Assembly (NCBI GenBank): GCA_003521845.1
Contig: DPHB01000032.1
Span: forward strand, 1-64,000
Direction: 5' to 3'
Length of the DNA stretch: 64,000 nt
From: Oceanospirillaceae bacterium
GTDB taxonomy: Bacteria > Pseudomonadota > Gammaproteobacteria > Pseudomonadales > Balneatricaceae
Under the pieces are notes generated by a model that searched no databases, was not told the origin of the DNA, and was given only the letters and a program-made list of their open reading frames with translations. Shown here in pieces: positions 50,242-59,049 of this stretch (position 1 is the first letter of the stretch; every line of letters begins with the position of its first letter). The position numbers and the translations under genes were made by a program.

Positions 50242-50643
50242 TTAGTTCTTACTGATTTTATAGAAGGCGAATGCTAAGCATGTCCAGGCGCCAAGAAGGC
50301 TAAGGCCACCTAGGGGCGTGATCATGCCAAGCTGAGAGATACCACTGAGGCTCATGATATAGAGGCTGCCGCTAAATAACAAAATACCCATGACAAAAAG
50401 GCGCATAGCAGCTAAAAACCATGGATTATTTGGGTGCTGGCTGGCTATCCACGCGGTGATCAGTAAGCCTAGGGCGTGGGTCATTTGGTAGTCGGCTGCT
50501 GTGTTGAAAGCGGCCAGCATACGTGCTGACAAAATAGGCTTTAAACCATGGGTGGCAAAGGCGCCCAGTGCCACAGCTAGGCCGGCCAATATGGCAGCAC
50601 TAATAAGGTAGCGGCGGTAGCTAGGTTGCATAGTTGAGAGCAT
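50242..50643 (-). CDS. DUF423 family membrane protein
   Basis: A 133-residue integral membrane protein with four hydrophobic helices. The DUF423 signature is clear: LGAFATHGLK, AADYQMTHALGLL and LFSGSLYIMSLSG, then ITPLGGLSLLGAW. Function is unknown. An ATG five codons in (50628, MQPSYRR) may be the true start. It is probably co-transcribed with trmB and diverges from hemC. Confidence 0.93.
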   Translation of the reverse strand: MLSTMQPSYRRYLISAAILAGLAVALGAFATHGLKPILSARMLAAFNTAADYQMTHALGLLITAWIASQHPNNPWFLAAMRLFVMGILLFSGSLYIMSLSGISQLGMITPLGGLSLLGAWTCLAFAFYKISKN

Positions 50644-50775
50644 GGTTAATGGTATCCTTTAATATACCTATTTTACCTTACATTGAGATCAATAAAATAG
50701 TCGCAAATAGGGGTCATTGCACATTGAATTTGGTAAACTGGCGGCAGTTTGATGTATTAATAGAACAGGATATTT

Positions 50776-51705
50776 ATGACCACCTTGCGTATCGCAACTC
50801 GCGAAAGCCAATTGGCCCTTTGGCAGGCCGAGTTTATTAAAGCCGAACTAGAGCGTTTTCACCCAGGTTTGCAGGTTGAACTGCTAGGTATGAAGACCAA
50901 GGGTGACATTATATTGGATGTGCCCTTGGCCAAAGTAGGCGGTAAAGGTTTGTTTGTGAAAGAGCTTGAGCAAGCTATGTTGGATGATCGTGCGGATATT
51001 GCCGTGCATTCCATGAAAGATGTGCCTATGGAGTTTCCTGATGGCTTGGGCTTGGCGATTATTTGCGATCGCGAAGACCCAACGGATGCTTTCGTGTCCA
51101 ATCACTACAACAGCCTAGAAGAATTACCACCGGGTGCCTGTGTCGGTACGTCTAGCTTGCGTCGCCAATTGCAGGTGCGTGCTGCACGCCCCGATTTGGT
51201 GATTCGTGACTTGCGCGGCAACGTCAACACCCGGTTGGCTAAGCTTGATGCGGGTGAATACGACGCTATCATTTTGGCCAGTGCAGGTTTGATGCGGTTA
51301 AAGTTTGATGCACGTATTCGCAGCCGTTTATCCATTGAAGTAAGCCTGCCCGCTGGCGGCCAAGGCGCTGTGGGTGTGGAGTGCCGTACCGATGACGCTC
51401 GTACGCGAGCTTTGTTGGCGCCGCTACATCATGAGGATACATCGGATCGTGTAATTGCCGAGCGCGCCCTAAATCGCCGCCTAGAGGGAGGCTGTCAGGT
51501 GCCTATCGCCTGCTTTGCCGTGCTGCAAGGTGACCAGCTATACTTGCGTGGTTTGGTGGGTGACTTGACTGGCAAGACAGTATTACGAGCCGAAATTACC
51601 GGCCCTCGTAAGCAGGCCGAGCAGTTAGGTATTCAAGTAGCCGAAATGCTATTGGATCAAGGTGCTGGTGCTATTTTGGCTGAAGTTTACGCCACTAGTA
51701 ACTAG
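50776..51705 (+). CDS. hemC: Porphobilinogen deaminase HemC
   Basis: HemC joins four porphobilinogens into hydroxymethylbilane. The 309-residue protein starts with TTLRIATRESQLALWQA; the catalytic Asp lies in KDVP-context segments, the loop SSLRRQ and RGNVNTRLAKLD are present, and the Cys that carries the dipyrromethane cofactor is in LEGGCQVPIACFA. It is the first gene of hemC-hemD-hemX-hemY. An extended -10 (TGGTAAACT, 50731-50739) lies 37 bases upstream. Confidence 0.98.
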   Translation: MTTLRIATRESQLALWQAEFIKAELERFHPGLQVELLGMKTKGDIILDVPLAKVGGKGLFVKELEQAMLDDRADIAVHSMKDVPMEFPDGLGLAIICDREDPTDAFVSNHYNSLEELPPGACVGTSSLRRQLQVRAARPDLVIRDLRGNVNTRLAKLDAGEYDAIILASAGLMRLKFDARIRSRLSIEVSLPAGGQGAVGVECRTDDARTRALLAPLHHEDTSDRVIAERALNRRLEGGCQVPIACFAVLQGDQLYLRGLVGDLTGKTVLRAEITGPRKQAEQLGIQVAEMLLDQGAGAILAEVYATSN

Positions 51706-51718
51706 GTCTTTTTACAGC

Positions 51719-52498
51719 ATGAGCCTACGGGTACTGGTCACTAGGCCGCAAGCACAAGCGTCATCGACGGTGGCGGCAATAAGCGCATTGGGGCATCAAG
51801 TCCTGCCTATGTCGTGTCTCGAAATTGTGCCCGTATCACTGGCTAGCGATCAGGGTCAAGTGAACAAGTATTTGGCCATGGATCTTGATGCTTATGCTCA
51901 CGTAATTGTCGTCAGCACCAATGCGGCTGCCTGTTTTTTGCCGGTGGTTGAAGACTATTGGCCGCAGTGGCCTCAGGGCCAAACATGGTGGGCTATGGGT
52001 GCAACTACCCAGGCGGCCCTGCAGGCGGTAGATATACCGCAGGTACAAAGGGCTGCGGCTGGTGAAACCAGTGAAGATTTGTTGCGCAGCTTGCTACCTT
52101 TGATGAAGGCCGGTGACAAGGTGTTGATAGTGCGAGGTGTTGGTGGTCGCGAAACCTTAGCGCAAACATTAGAAGCACAAGGCATTAAAGTTGATTATGC
52201 CCAGTGCTATAGTCGGCAGGCGCCGGTATTGGCAGCGCGAGATATCGAAAAAGTACAAGCGTTTCAGCCCCAGATTGTGGTGCTACAAAGTGGTGAAACC
52301 CTGCTAAACTTTGAGGCCAGTTTTGCTGAGCAAATAGACCGTTCTGGGGCGACGACACGTTTGCTGTTACCCAGTGCAAGAGTCTTGCTGCTAGCTCAGC
52401 AATTAGGCTACCAACAATGTTTGTTGAGCCAGGGTGCTAGTGATCAAGCAATATGCCATACTTTAAGTCAGTATGAGGTCTCCCAAGAGGCCAACTAA
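51719..52498 (+). CDS. hemD: Uroporphyrinogen-III synthase HemD
   Basis: HemD closes hydroxymethylbilane with inversion of ring D. The 259-residue protein has the two-domain HemD layout, beginning LRVLVTRPQAQAS, with VSTNAAACF in the first half and VLIVRGVGGRETLAQTLEAQG in the second. The ATG at 51719 begins the family sequence; the open frame upstream overlaps hemC and is not supported. It lies 13 bases after hemC. Confidence 0.95.
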   Translation: MSLRVLVTRPQAQASSTVAAISALGHQVLPMSCLEIVPVSLASDQGQVNKYLAMDLDAYAHVIVVSTNAAACFLPVVEDYWPQWPQGQTWWAMGATTQAALQAVDIPQVQRAAAGETSEDLLRSLLPLMKAGDKVLIVRGVGGRETLAQTLEAQGIKVDYAQCYSRQAPVLAARDIEKVQAFQPQIVVLQSGETLLNFEASFAEQIDRSGATTRLLLPSARVLLLAQQLGYQQCLLSQGASDQAICHTLSQYEVSQEAN

Positions 52499-52514
52499 AA
52501 GGATACGGTGAGTT

Positions 52515-53774
52515 ATGACGGATAAACAGGATGCTAAGGGTGCTCAAACTGAGTCCGTAAAGTCCGAGCCAGCAGGTGCGCAAGCAACAACAGGCGCCAC
52601 GGCCACAACTAAATCAGCAACTAGTCAGCAAGCAAAGGCGGCTAATGCCAGAGCGGCCACAAAATCTACCTCTACCGTCCCTGCTCAAGTCACCAGTAAA
52701 GGTGCGGGGTTGGCTACCTTATTAGCTGTTGCTGCTTTGTTGCTGGGGGCTTATACTGCTTATCAAGGTTGGATCAACGCTCAACAGGTTCAAACCTATA
52801 GTCAGCAACAGCAGCAAGCTCAGTTGTCTGTACAACAAAGCCAAGAGCAGCAAACAGCAAAGGTGAGCCGGCTGGTAAGTGCTATGCAGGCGGATATCAG
52901 CACGGAGCAAGATGCGTTGCTTGCCCAGCAAGCACGTATGGATGCAGCCTTGCAGCAAGCGCTACAGCAAATGGCCCAGCAACAAAGTGAACAACAAGTG
53001 CAGCTGCCTAAGTGGGAGTTAGCCGAAGCAGAGTACCTATTACGCTTGGCCAATCAACGCTTGGCGATGGAGCAAAACCCCGCATCCGCGCTAACCTTGT
53101 TGCAAGCTGCAGATGAAATTATGCATGCCAGTGAACAACTTGGTAGTTATGGTGTGCGTCAGGCTATTGCCCAAGATATGGCCGCCCTTACTGCCGTACC
53201 CCTGGCTGATATAGAAGGTATCTTTGCAAGCTTGTCTGCGTTAATGGTGCAAGCAGCCAAACTGACCTATGTTGCGCCAACTATGGCTAGCGCTGGGACT
53301 GTGCCGGAACCGGCAAGCCTAGCGACCGCCGTGGCGGATGAGGTAAGCAATAGCGAGCCAATGCTGCAAACATGGACGCAGAAAGCGCTGGGTAGCAGCC
53401 AGCAGGCCCTGCTTAATACCTGGCAAGAGCTAAAAGTATTGGTGCGCGTGCAACAGCGTACTAATGCCGATCAATTATTATTAACGCCTGAAGTGGAAGC
53501 TTTGTTGCGTATGCGCATGCAGCTGGCCTTGAGTCAGGCTCAAGTTGCTTTACTGCGTGGCCAGCAAACTGTTTATCAAGCATCGTTGGCGCAAGTGACG
53601 TTAATGCTAGAGGATTACTATCGTAGCACCGACCTTGTGGCCCAGGCGATGACTGAACAAGTTGCTGAGTTGGGGCAGGTGCAGGTTATGGCCGCCATGC
53701 CTGATATCAGTAGCTCCTTGTATGCTTTGCAAGATTTGCAGGCAGCTATCCATGCCCAGCAGGGAGCCAACTAA
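52515..53774 (+). CDS. hemX: HemX family inner-membrane protein
   Basis: A 419-residue bitopic protein. The first 55 residues are Ala/Thr/Lys/Gln-rich and disordered, then comes one membrane helix (about 60-78, LATLLAVAALLLGAYTAY), a Gln-rich coiled coil (about 85-160) and a helical periplasmic domain with the family motif ELAEAEYLLRLANQRL. Although labelled uroporphyrinogen-III C-methyltransferase in some databases, this family lacks the SAM-binding methylase domain and its function is unproven. It lies in the usual place between hemD and hemY. Confidence 0.92.
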   Translation: MTDKQDAKGAQTESVKSEPAGAQATTGATATTKSATSQQAKAANARAATKSTSTVPAQVTSKGAGLATLLAVAALLLGAYTAYQGWINAQQVQTYSQQQQQAQLSVQQSQEQQTAKVSRLVSAMQADISTEQDALLAQQARMDAALQQALQQMAQQQSEQQVQLPKWELAEAEYLLRLANQRLAMEQNPASALTLLQAADEIMHASEQLGSYGVRQAIAQDMAALTAVPLADIEGIFASLSALMVQAAKLTYVAPTMASAGTVPEPASLATAVADEVSNSEPMLQTWTQKALGSSQQALLNTWQELKVLVRVQQRTNADQLLLTPEVEALLRMRMQLALSQAQVALLRGQQTVYQASLAQVTLMLEDYYRSTDLVAQAMTEQVAELGQVQVMAAMPDISSSLYALQDLQAAIHAQQGAN

Positions 53775-53776
53775 TC

Positions 53777-54976
53777 ATGCGTATGCGAGCTTGGGCTGTA
53801 TTGCTTTTGGTTATGGCTATTGTTGGTGCTTGGTTGGGTGCCATGATGCAAATGGATCCGGGTTACCTGCTGGTAGCTTGGCGTCAGACGACGATTGAAA
53901 TGAGCCTATGGGTAGGCCTGGTGCTGGTTTTAGTGCTTTATGTCGGTCTGTATTTTGGCTTACGGCTACTGTTTTCGTTAACTGCGCCTTGGCAGTTTAT
54001 GGCACGCTGGTCCGCAGAAGGTAAGTTGCGCCGGGCGCAGTTACAGACTCGGCAAGGTCTGTTGGCTTTGTCCAATGGCCAATATAGCCGGGCCGTTGAG
54101 AAGTTATCCGGTTTAGTTGAAACAACCAGCCAACCGTTGGTGGTGATACCCGCTTTGGCCGAAGCCGAAGCGCGTATGGGGCGCTTTGATAAAGCCCAAA
54201 AGCGCTTGCAAGCTTTGCTTAACGCAATGCCTGAAGCTGGCGCCCTAGTGGGTTTGGCCCAGGCGCGTATTTATATTCAACAAGGCGATGCCGAAGCGGC
54301 CTTGGTGCCATTGCAAAAAATCACGGCACAAGATAAGCAGCATAGTCAGGCTAATGAGTTGCTGTTGGAATTGCTGCAAGGTTTACAACGTTGGTTGGAT
54401 GTTATTGATTTGTTGCAGGTTGTCGCAGGTGCTAAGCAAATGCCCGAGGCGGTTATGGCCCAGCAGCAACAAAAAGCCTATGCTCAGGCGTTTTCGCAAA
54501 GCTTAAGTCACGATCAAGCTTTACCACAGTTGCAGCAATTATGGCGTAAGGCCCCTGCAGCGGTACAGAAATCCAGTGCTTGTCGCTTGGCATTGGTGCA
54601 GGCGATGCATAAAGCCGAGGGTAACCCGGCAAAGCGCACTGCTGAGTTTATTGCCAGCAGTTTGCAACAAGAGTGGGATGATGGCCTAGTGCTGGAGTTT
54701 GCTCATTTGCCTATGACGGATACAGCCGATGTAGAAAAAGCTCTAGGCAAGGCCGAAGCTTGGCAGTCACAAGCCAAAGACAGTGCCGCTTTGCAGTTAA
54801 CTTTAGGGCGTTTGTGTCGTCGTTTGGAGTTGTGGGGCAAAGCGAGGGACTATTTGCAAAGTAGTATTCGTATGCAGGCCAGTAAAGAAGCTCATGCCGA
54901 ATTAGCGCGCCTAGAGCAACACTTGGGTCATCTAGACACGGCGTTAGAGCATTATCGTGCTGCCAGCATTTTTTAA
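53777..54976 (+). CDS. hemY: HemY family membrane/TPR protein
   Basis: A 399-residue protein with two N-terminal membrane helices (about 5-22 and 42-62) forming the HemY_N domain, followed by TPR-like helical repeats (RQGLLALSNGQYSRAVEKL, ALVGLAQARIYIQQGDAEAAL, LGRLCRRLELWGKARDYL). Despite the name it is not protoporphyrinogen oxidase of the Bacillus HemY type. It starts two bases after hemX and ends the hem operon; 230 non-coding bases follow. Confidence 0.93.
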   Translation: MRMRAWAVLLLVMAIVGAWLGAMMQMDPGYLLVAWRQTTIEMSLWVGLVLVLVLYVGLYFGLRLLFSLTAPWQFMARWSAEGKLRRAQLQTRQGLLALSNGQYSRAVEKLSGLVETTSQPLVVIPALAEAEARMGRFDKAQKRLQALLNAMPEAGALVGLAQARIYIQQGDAEAALVPLQKITAQDKQHSQANELLLELLQGLQRWLDVIDLLQVVAGAKQMPEAVMAQQQQKAYAQAFSQSLSHDQALPQLQQLWRKAPAAVQKSSACRLALVQAMHKAEGNPAKRTAEFIASSLQQEWDDGLVLEFAHLPMTDTADVEKALGKAEAWQSQAKDSAALQLTLGRLCRRLELWGKARDYLQSSIRMQASKEAHAELARLEQHLGHLDTALEHYRAASIF

Positions 54977-55206
54977 ATACTTATGAAACTAGGTTTTTAG
55001 TCATTAATACTGCTAAAAAGTAAGTAAAGTATGCTAGAGCTGGGTTTGAGACATTGACATCGGTGGTTGAATCGGACAAACTTCGTAGCAGGTGTTTTTG
55101 CACCTGTTGCCCTCTATGACTCTCGTCATCGCAAAAATCTTATATACAAGAATATTTAAACTCTAACTTTCTGTTTTCTCTCTGCCTGTCTGGCGCAAAA
55201 AATATT
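54977..55206 (+). promoter_or_regulatory. Leader region of rho
   Basis: A 230-base non-coding stretch before rho. It contains the stem CAGGTG-TTTTTG-CACCTG (55089-55106) and then a pyrimidine-rich, G-poor stretch (about 55155-55195, ACTCTAACTTTCTGTTTTCTC). In E. coli rho represses its own synthesis by terminating in its leader; the C/T-rich G-poor tract here could be the Rho loading site, which is inference. Confidence 0.45.
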
Positions 55207-56466
55207 ATGAATCTTACTGAATTAAAAAAGAAATCCGTACCCGAATTACTCGACATAGCCAAACAAATGGGTCTTGATAACCTTGCTCGCTCGCGTAAGC
55301 AAGACGTTATATTTAGCATCCTTAAGCGCCATGCCAAAAGTGGCGAAGATATCTACGGCCAGGGCGTGTTGGAAATCCTTCAAGACGGCTTTGGCTTCTT
55401 GCGCTCGGCGGACTCCTCCTACCTAGCTGGCCCTGATGATATCTATGTATCCCCATCGCAAATTCGACGTTTTAATTTGCGCACAGGCGACAGCATTGAT
55501 GGCAAGATTCGTCCACCAAAAGACGGTGAGCGTTACTTTGCTTTGTTAAAGGTGGCCAATATTAACTTTGGTCCACCAGAGCAAGCCAAAAACAAAATCT
55601 TGTTTGAAAACTTAACCCCTTTGTTTGCCCAGGATCGTTTGCACATGCAATTGGGTAACGGTTCTAGTGAAGACTTAACCGCCCGTGTTATTGACCTAAC
55701 TGCGCCTATGGGTAAAGGTCAGCGTGCCTTAATTGTATCGCCACCTAAGGCCGGTAAAACCTTGATGTTGCAGAACATTGCACACTCAATTACACGCAAC
55801 AATCCAGACTGCCATTTGATCGTATTGTTAATTGATGAACGCCCAGAAGAAGTAACCGACATGAGCCGTTCGGTACGTGGCGAAGTGGTTGCTAGTACTT
55901 TTGATGAGCCACCATCGCGTCACGTACAGGTGGCCGAAATGGTCGTTGAAAAGGCCAAGCGCCTTGTTGAACATAAAAAAGACGTGGTTATATTGCTTGA
56001 TTCAATTACCCGCCTTGCTCGTGCTTACAACACGGTAGTGCCTTCCTCTGGTAAGGTATTGACCGGTGGTGTTGATGCTCACGCCTTGGAACGCCCAAAG
56101 CGTTTCTTTGGTGCGGCGCGTAATATCGAAGAAGGTGGTAGCTTGACCATTATTGCTACCGCACTGACGGAAACGGGCTCCAAGATGGACGAAGTTATTT
56201 TTGAAGAATTCAAAGGCACGGGTAACTCCGAAGTGCACTTGGATCGCAAGATTGCCGAACGTCGTGTTTTCCCTGCTATTAACATCCGTAAGTCTTCTAC
56301 CCGTCGTGAAGAGCTACTGACCCGTGAAGATGAGCTACAGCGCATGTGGATTTTGCGTAAGTTGCTTGATCCAATGGAAGATGTCGCTGCCACTGAATTC
56401 TTAGTTGATAAGCTGAAAGGCTTTAAGACCAACGACGAGTTCTTTATGTCCATGAAGCGCCAATAA
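55207..56466 (+). CDS. rho: Transcription termination factor Rho
   Basis: A 419-residue hexameric RNA helicase. The N-terminal Rho_N helix bundle (MNLTELKKKSVPELLDIAKQ) and cold-shock RNA-binding domain (GFGFLRSADSSYLAGPDDIYVSP) precede the ATPase with Walker A SPPKAGKT, Walker B VVILLDSITRLARAYN and the Q-loop. Length and sequence are standard, with no insertion domain. A long leader precedes it; ubiD follows 23 bases after its stop. Confidence 0.98.
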   Translation: MNLTELKKKSVPELLDIAKQMGLDNLARSRKQDVIFSILKRHAKSGEDIYGQGVLEILQDGFGFLRSADSSYLAGPDDIYVSPSQIRRFNLRTGDSIDGKIRPPKDGERYFALLKVANINFGPPEQAKNKILFENLTPLFAQDRLHMQLGNGSSEDLTARVIDLTAPMGKGQRALIVSPPKAGKTLMLQNIAHSITRNNPDCHLIVLLIDERPEEVTDMSRSVRGEVVASTFDEPPSRHVQVAEMVVEKAKRLVEHKKDVVILLDSITRLARAYNTVVPSSGKVLTGGVDAHALERPKRFFGAARNIEEGGSLTIIATALTETGSKMDEVIFEEFKGTGNSEVHLDRKIAERRVFPAINIRKSSTRREELLTREDELQRMWILRKLLDPMEDVAATEFLVDKLKGFKTNDEFFMSMKRQ

Positions 56467-56489
56467 CCCTGACTCAAAAACCATCGGTC

Positions 56490-57968
56490 ATGACATTAAA
56501 ATATAAGGATTTGCGCGATTTTATCGCCACCCTCGAGCAACAGGGCGAATTGAAACGTATTCAAACCCCTGTTGACCCCCATTTAGAAATGACCGAGATC
56601 TGTGATCGCACTTTGCGGGCCGAAGGGCCTGCATTGCTATTCGAAAACCCCAAAGGTTTTTCTGTACCTGTCTTAGCGAACTTGTTTGGTACTCCCAAAC
56701 GCGTAGCGCTGGGCATGGGCGCGGCGGATGTTAGCAGCTTACGTGATATCGGCGTATTGCTGGCTACCCTCAAAGAACCCGAACCACCTAAGGGCTTTAA
56801 AGACGCCCTCGACAAACTACCTCTATACAAGCAAGTTTTGAACATGGGGCCAAAAAAGGTCTCGCGTCCAGCTTGTCAGCAGGTGGTGCTGGAAGGTGAT
56901 GATGTCGACTTGGGTAAACTACCTATCCAAACTTGCTGGCCCGGCGACGCTGGCCCACTAATAACCTGGCCTCTGGTGATCACTCGTGGCCCTAATAAAC
57001 AACGTCAAAATCTAGGTATATATCGACAACAAGTGATCGGTAAAAATCGCCTGATTATGCGTTGGTTGTCACACCGTGGCGGTGCCCTCGATTTTCGTGA
57101 CTGGCAGTTGCAACACCCTGGTGAAAATTTTCCTGTAGCTGTGGCTTTGGGTGCTGATCCAGCTACCATTTTGGGTGCTGTTACACCGGTACCCGATACC
57201 CTGAGTGAATACGCTTTTGCCGGTTTGCTACGCGGTGGAAAAACAGAAGTTGCCGATTGCTTAACCTGTGATTTGCAGGTGCCGGCTAGTGCTGAGTATA
57301 TTCTAGAGGGCTATATCGCCCCGGACGATATGGCCGATGAAGGGCCGTTTGGTGATCATACGGGTTATTACAACGAAGTAGATCGCTTCCCTGTATTTAC
57401 AGTAACGCGCATCACTCACCGCCGCGATCCTATTTACCATAGTACCTATACTGGGCGTCCACCGGATGAGCCAGCAGTGTTAGGTGTTGCTCTGAATGAA
57501 GTCTTTGTGCCGATATTGCAGAAGCAGTTTCCGGAAATTGTCGATTTTTACCTGCCACCGGAAGGTTGCTCTTATCGCATGGCGATAGTGACTATGAAGA
57601 AGCAGTATCCCGGTCACGCTAAGCGCGTGATGATGGGGGTCTGGTCTTTTTTACGACAGTTTATGTACACCAAGTTTGTAATTGTGGCGGACGACGACGT
57701 CAATGCGCGAGACTGGAACGATGTCATTTGGGCGATGACAACGCGCATGGATCCTGCTCGTGATACTACTCTGATTAGTAATACGCCGATCGACTATTTG
57801 GACTTTGCGTCGCCAGTTTCTGGCCTCGGTTCTAAGATGGGTATGGATGCCACCAATAAATGGCCTGGTGAGACAGATCGAGAATGGGGCGAACCCATTA
57901 CTATGGACCCAGCGGTGAAACAACGTGTTGATGAGCTCTGGCATGAGCTAGGTATCGATGATACATAG
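56490..57968 (+). CDS. ubiD: 4-hydroxy-3-polyprenylbenzoate decarboxylase UbiD
   Basis: UbiD decarboxylates the ubiquinone precursor using prenylated FMN made by UbiX. The 492-residue protein has the typical start (YKDLRDFIATLEQQGELKRI), the prFMN-binding region (MRWLSHRGGALDFRDW), and the metal/active-site segment EGPFGDHTGYYNEVDRFP with the conserved Glu. It follows rho, the usual order in pseudomonads, and ends before a strong terminator. Confidence 0.97.
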   Translation: MTLKYKDLRDFIATLEQQGELKRIQTPVDPHLEMTEICDRTLRAEGPALLFENPKGFSVPVLANLFGTPKRVALGMGAADVSSLRDIGVLLATLKEPEPPKGFKDALDKLPLYKQVLNMGPKKVSRPACQQVVLEGDDVDLGKLPIQTCWPGDAGPLITWPLVITRGPNKQRQNLGIYRQQVIGKNRLIMRWLSHRGGALDFRDWQLQHPGENFPVAVALGADPATILGAVTPVPDTLSEYAFAGLLRGGKTEVADCLTCDLQVPASAEYILEGYIAPDDMADEGPFGDHTGYYNEVDRFPVFTVTRITHRRDPIYHSTYTGRPPDEPAVLGVALNEVFVPILQKQFPEIVDFYLPPEGCSYRMAIVTMKKQYPGHAKRVMMGVWSFLRQFMYTKFVIVADDDVNARDWNDVIWAMTTRMDPARDTTLISNTPIDYLDFASPVSGLGSKMGMDATNKWPGETDREWGEPITMDPAVKQRVDELWHELGIDDT

Positions 57969-57992
57969 TTAGTTGGTGGTATTTTGGACAAT

Positions 57993-58026
57993 AAAAAAGG
58001 CGGTGCTGATAACAGACCGCCTTTTT
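57993..58026 (+). terminator. Intrinsic terminator after ubiD
   Basis: AAAAAGGCGGT and ACCGCCTTTTT form an 11-bp stem with an 11-base loop, ending in a T run, 25 bases after the ubiD stop. Confidence 0.93.
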
Positions 58027-58155
58027 ATGTACAGGATGTACTGTAGACCCAAATCACTCGCTGTGCTCATGGGGACGGCTCTGTCGCGGAGACATGGGCA
58101 GGTTTTTGCTCCTGCAAAACGTGCATTCGCTACACCCCTACAGGTCATGTCATAG
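58027..58155. repeat. REP-like element with nested inverted repeats
   Basis: A non-coding stretch after the ubiD terminator contains TACAG-N6-CTGTA (58030-58045) and an outer GACATG/CATGTC pair (58091-58096, 58146-58151) enclosing GCAGG-N8-CCTGC (58098-58115). The text resembles intergenic repeat elements I associate with Oceanospirillales-type genomes, but no second full copy is in this window. It lies between the convergent ubiD and the lipoprotein gene. Confidence 0.5.
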
Positions 58156-58175
58156 AGTGGTGATTTTGTTATAAG

Positions 58176-58625
58176 CTAGTTAGTAGCGGCTTCGCGTGGT
58201 GCAACGGTTACCTTGATCTCAGAACCACTTACCCGACGCTTTTCAATTTGCACAGTAGCAACGCGGCCGGCTTTTTCAAAGGTCAGTATGGATACTTCCG
58301 ATTGCACAGAGGTGATGCTAATCCAGCCATAGGTGGACATATGCTGGTGGAAGTAGGTAAAGGCTTGGGTAGTATCCAGCTTAGAGCGAAATACAGCGCG
58401 GCCTGTCCATTGTTCACCCGTGTTGAGTAGCAGAGATTCGCTGATCACTAATACATCATCTAAAGGAATAGGAATGTCAGCATAAGAATTAGTAACCTGG
58501 GGGTCGCTCGCACTCATGGTCTGGCCATCTGTGCCGCCAGGAATCTGAGTAATAGGCGCTGCACAAGATGCCAGTAAGCCTAAGCTAAGGCCGATAGTGA
58601 TAATTGCTTTTAAATACCGGTTCAT
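58176..58625 (-). CDS. Putative lipoprotein, unknown function
   Basis: A 149-residue lipoprotein. MNRYLKAIITIGLSLGLLASC is a clear lipoprotein signal with lipobox LLASC, and the Ala after Cys suggests outer-membrane sorting. The mature domain has an alternating pattern (LLLNTGEQWTGRAVFRSK, FTYFHQHMSTYGWISI, SILTFEKAGRVATVQIEK) that suggests a small alpha/beta fold. The ATG at 58625 is chosen; the open frame extends far upstream but that part overlaps the next lipoprotein gene and is not protein-like. It is the last gene of the minus-strand run starting with the MoxR gene. Confidence 0.85.
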   Translation of the reverse strand: MNRYLKAIITIGLSLGLLASCAAPITQIPGGTDGQTMSASDPQVTNSYADIPIPLDDVLVISESLLLNTGEQWTGRAVFRSKLDTTQAFTYFHQHMSTYGWISITSVQSEVSILTFEKAGRVATVQIEKRRVSGSEIKVTVAPREAATN

Positions 58626-58731
58626 GACGAGTTTTCCACGATTACATTGATGTCTGGAAGTATAACCAAGGCGCTTGGGAATTGCAGTTATAAAGCTGAA
58701 AATAACCTTTAGATTAATTAATTCAATGACC

Positions 58732-58998
58732 TTACTCGGTCTTGGCTGATGCTTGAGTTTGTATTTTTTGCAAAAGACCCTTGGCTGGCGGGTAATCTGG
58801 TGTCTGTTGCAAGGCAAGGGTGAGGCGGTCGAGGGCGATTTCTGTATACCCTTGTTGCCAATAATAGGTAGCGAGTTCGGTATAGATACGTGCCGCCATG
58901 TCGTCATGCTGGGCGTGCTTGGCAGGCATGCTGCAGGCACTTAGTATCAAAGTTAGCACGGCAATGGCTAGTATTTTTATTTTGAAGATCCTTTTCAT
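58732..58998 (-). CDS. Small TPR-containing lipoprotein
   Basis: An 88-residue lipoprotein: signal MKRIFKIKILAIAVLTLILS with lipobox LSAC, then one and a half TPR-like helix pairs (AARIYTELATYYWQQGYTEIALDRLTLAL and YPPAKGLL). It looks like a very short relative of PilF/PilW-type TPR lipoproteins, which carry several repeats. Function unknown. It starts 51 bases after the ferredoxin-hydrolase gene ends. Confidence 0.82.
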   Translation of the reverse strand: MKRIFKIKILAIAVLTLILSACSMPAKHAQHDDMAARIYTELATYYWQQGYTEIALDRLTLALQQTPDYPPAKGLLQKIQTQASAKTE

Positions 58999-59049
58999 AA
59001 CTTAAGTTTAGCTCAAGTATCCTAATTTTGTTAGCGGGTGCGTGTTGGT

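Noticed and set aside
52515..53774. HemX as a true uroporphyrinogen-III methyltransferase
   Set aside because: The sequence is a disordered region, a membrane helix and a coiled coil; no SAM-binding methylase domain is present.
57973..58155. Small open frame after ubiD
   Set aside because: It runs through the ubiD terminator and the repeat element and has no ribosome site or protein-like pattern.
58626..58940. Long N-terminal extension of the lipoprotein gene at 58176
   Set aside because: The upstream part overlaps another lipoprotein gene in a different frame, has unnatural composition, and would bury the lipoprotein signal in mid-protein.
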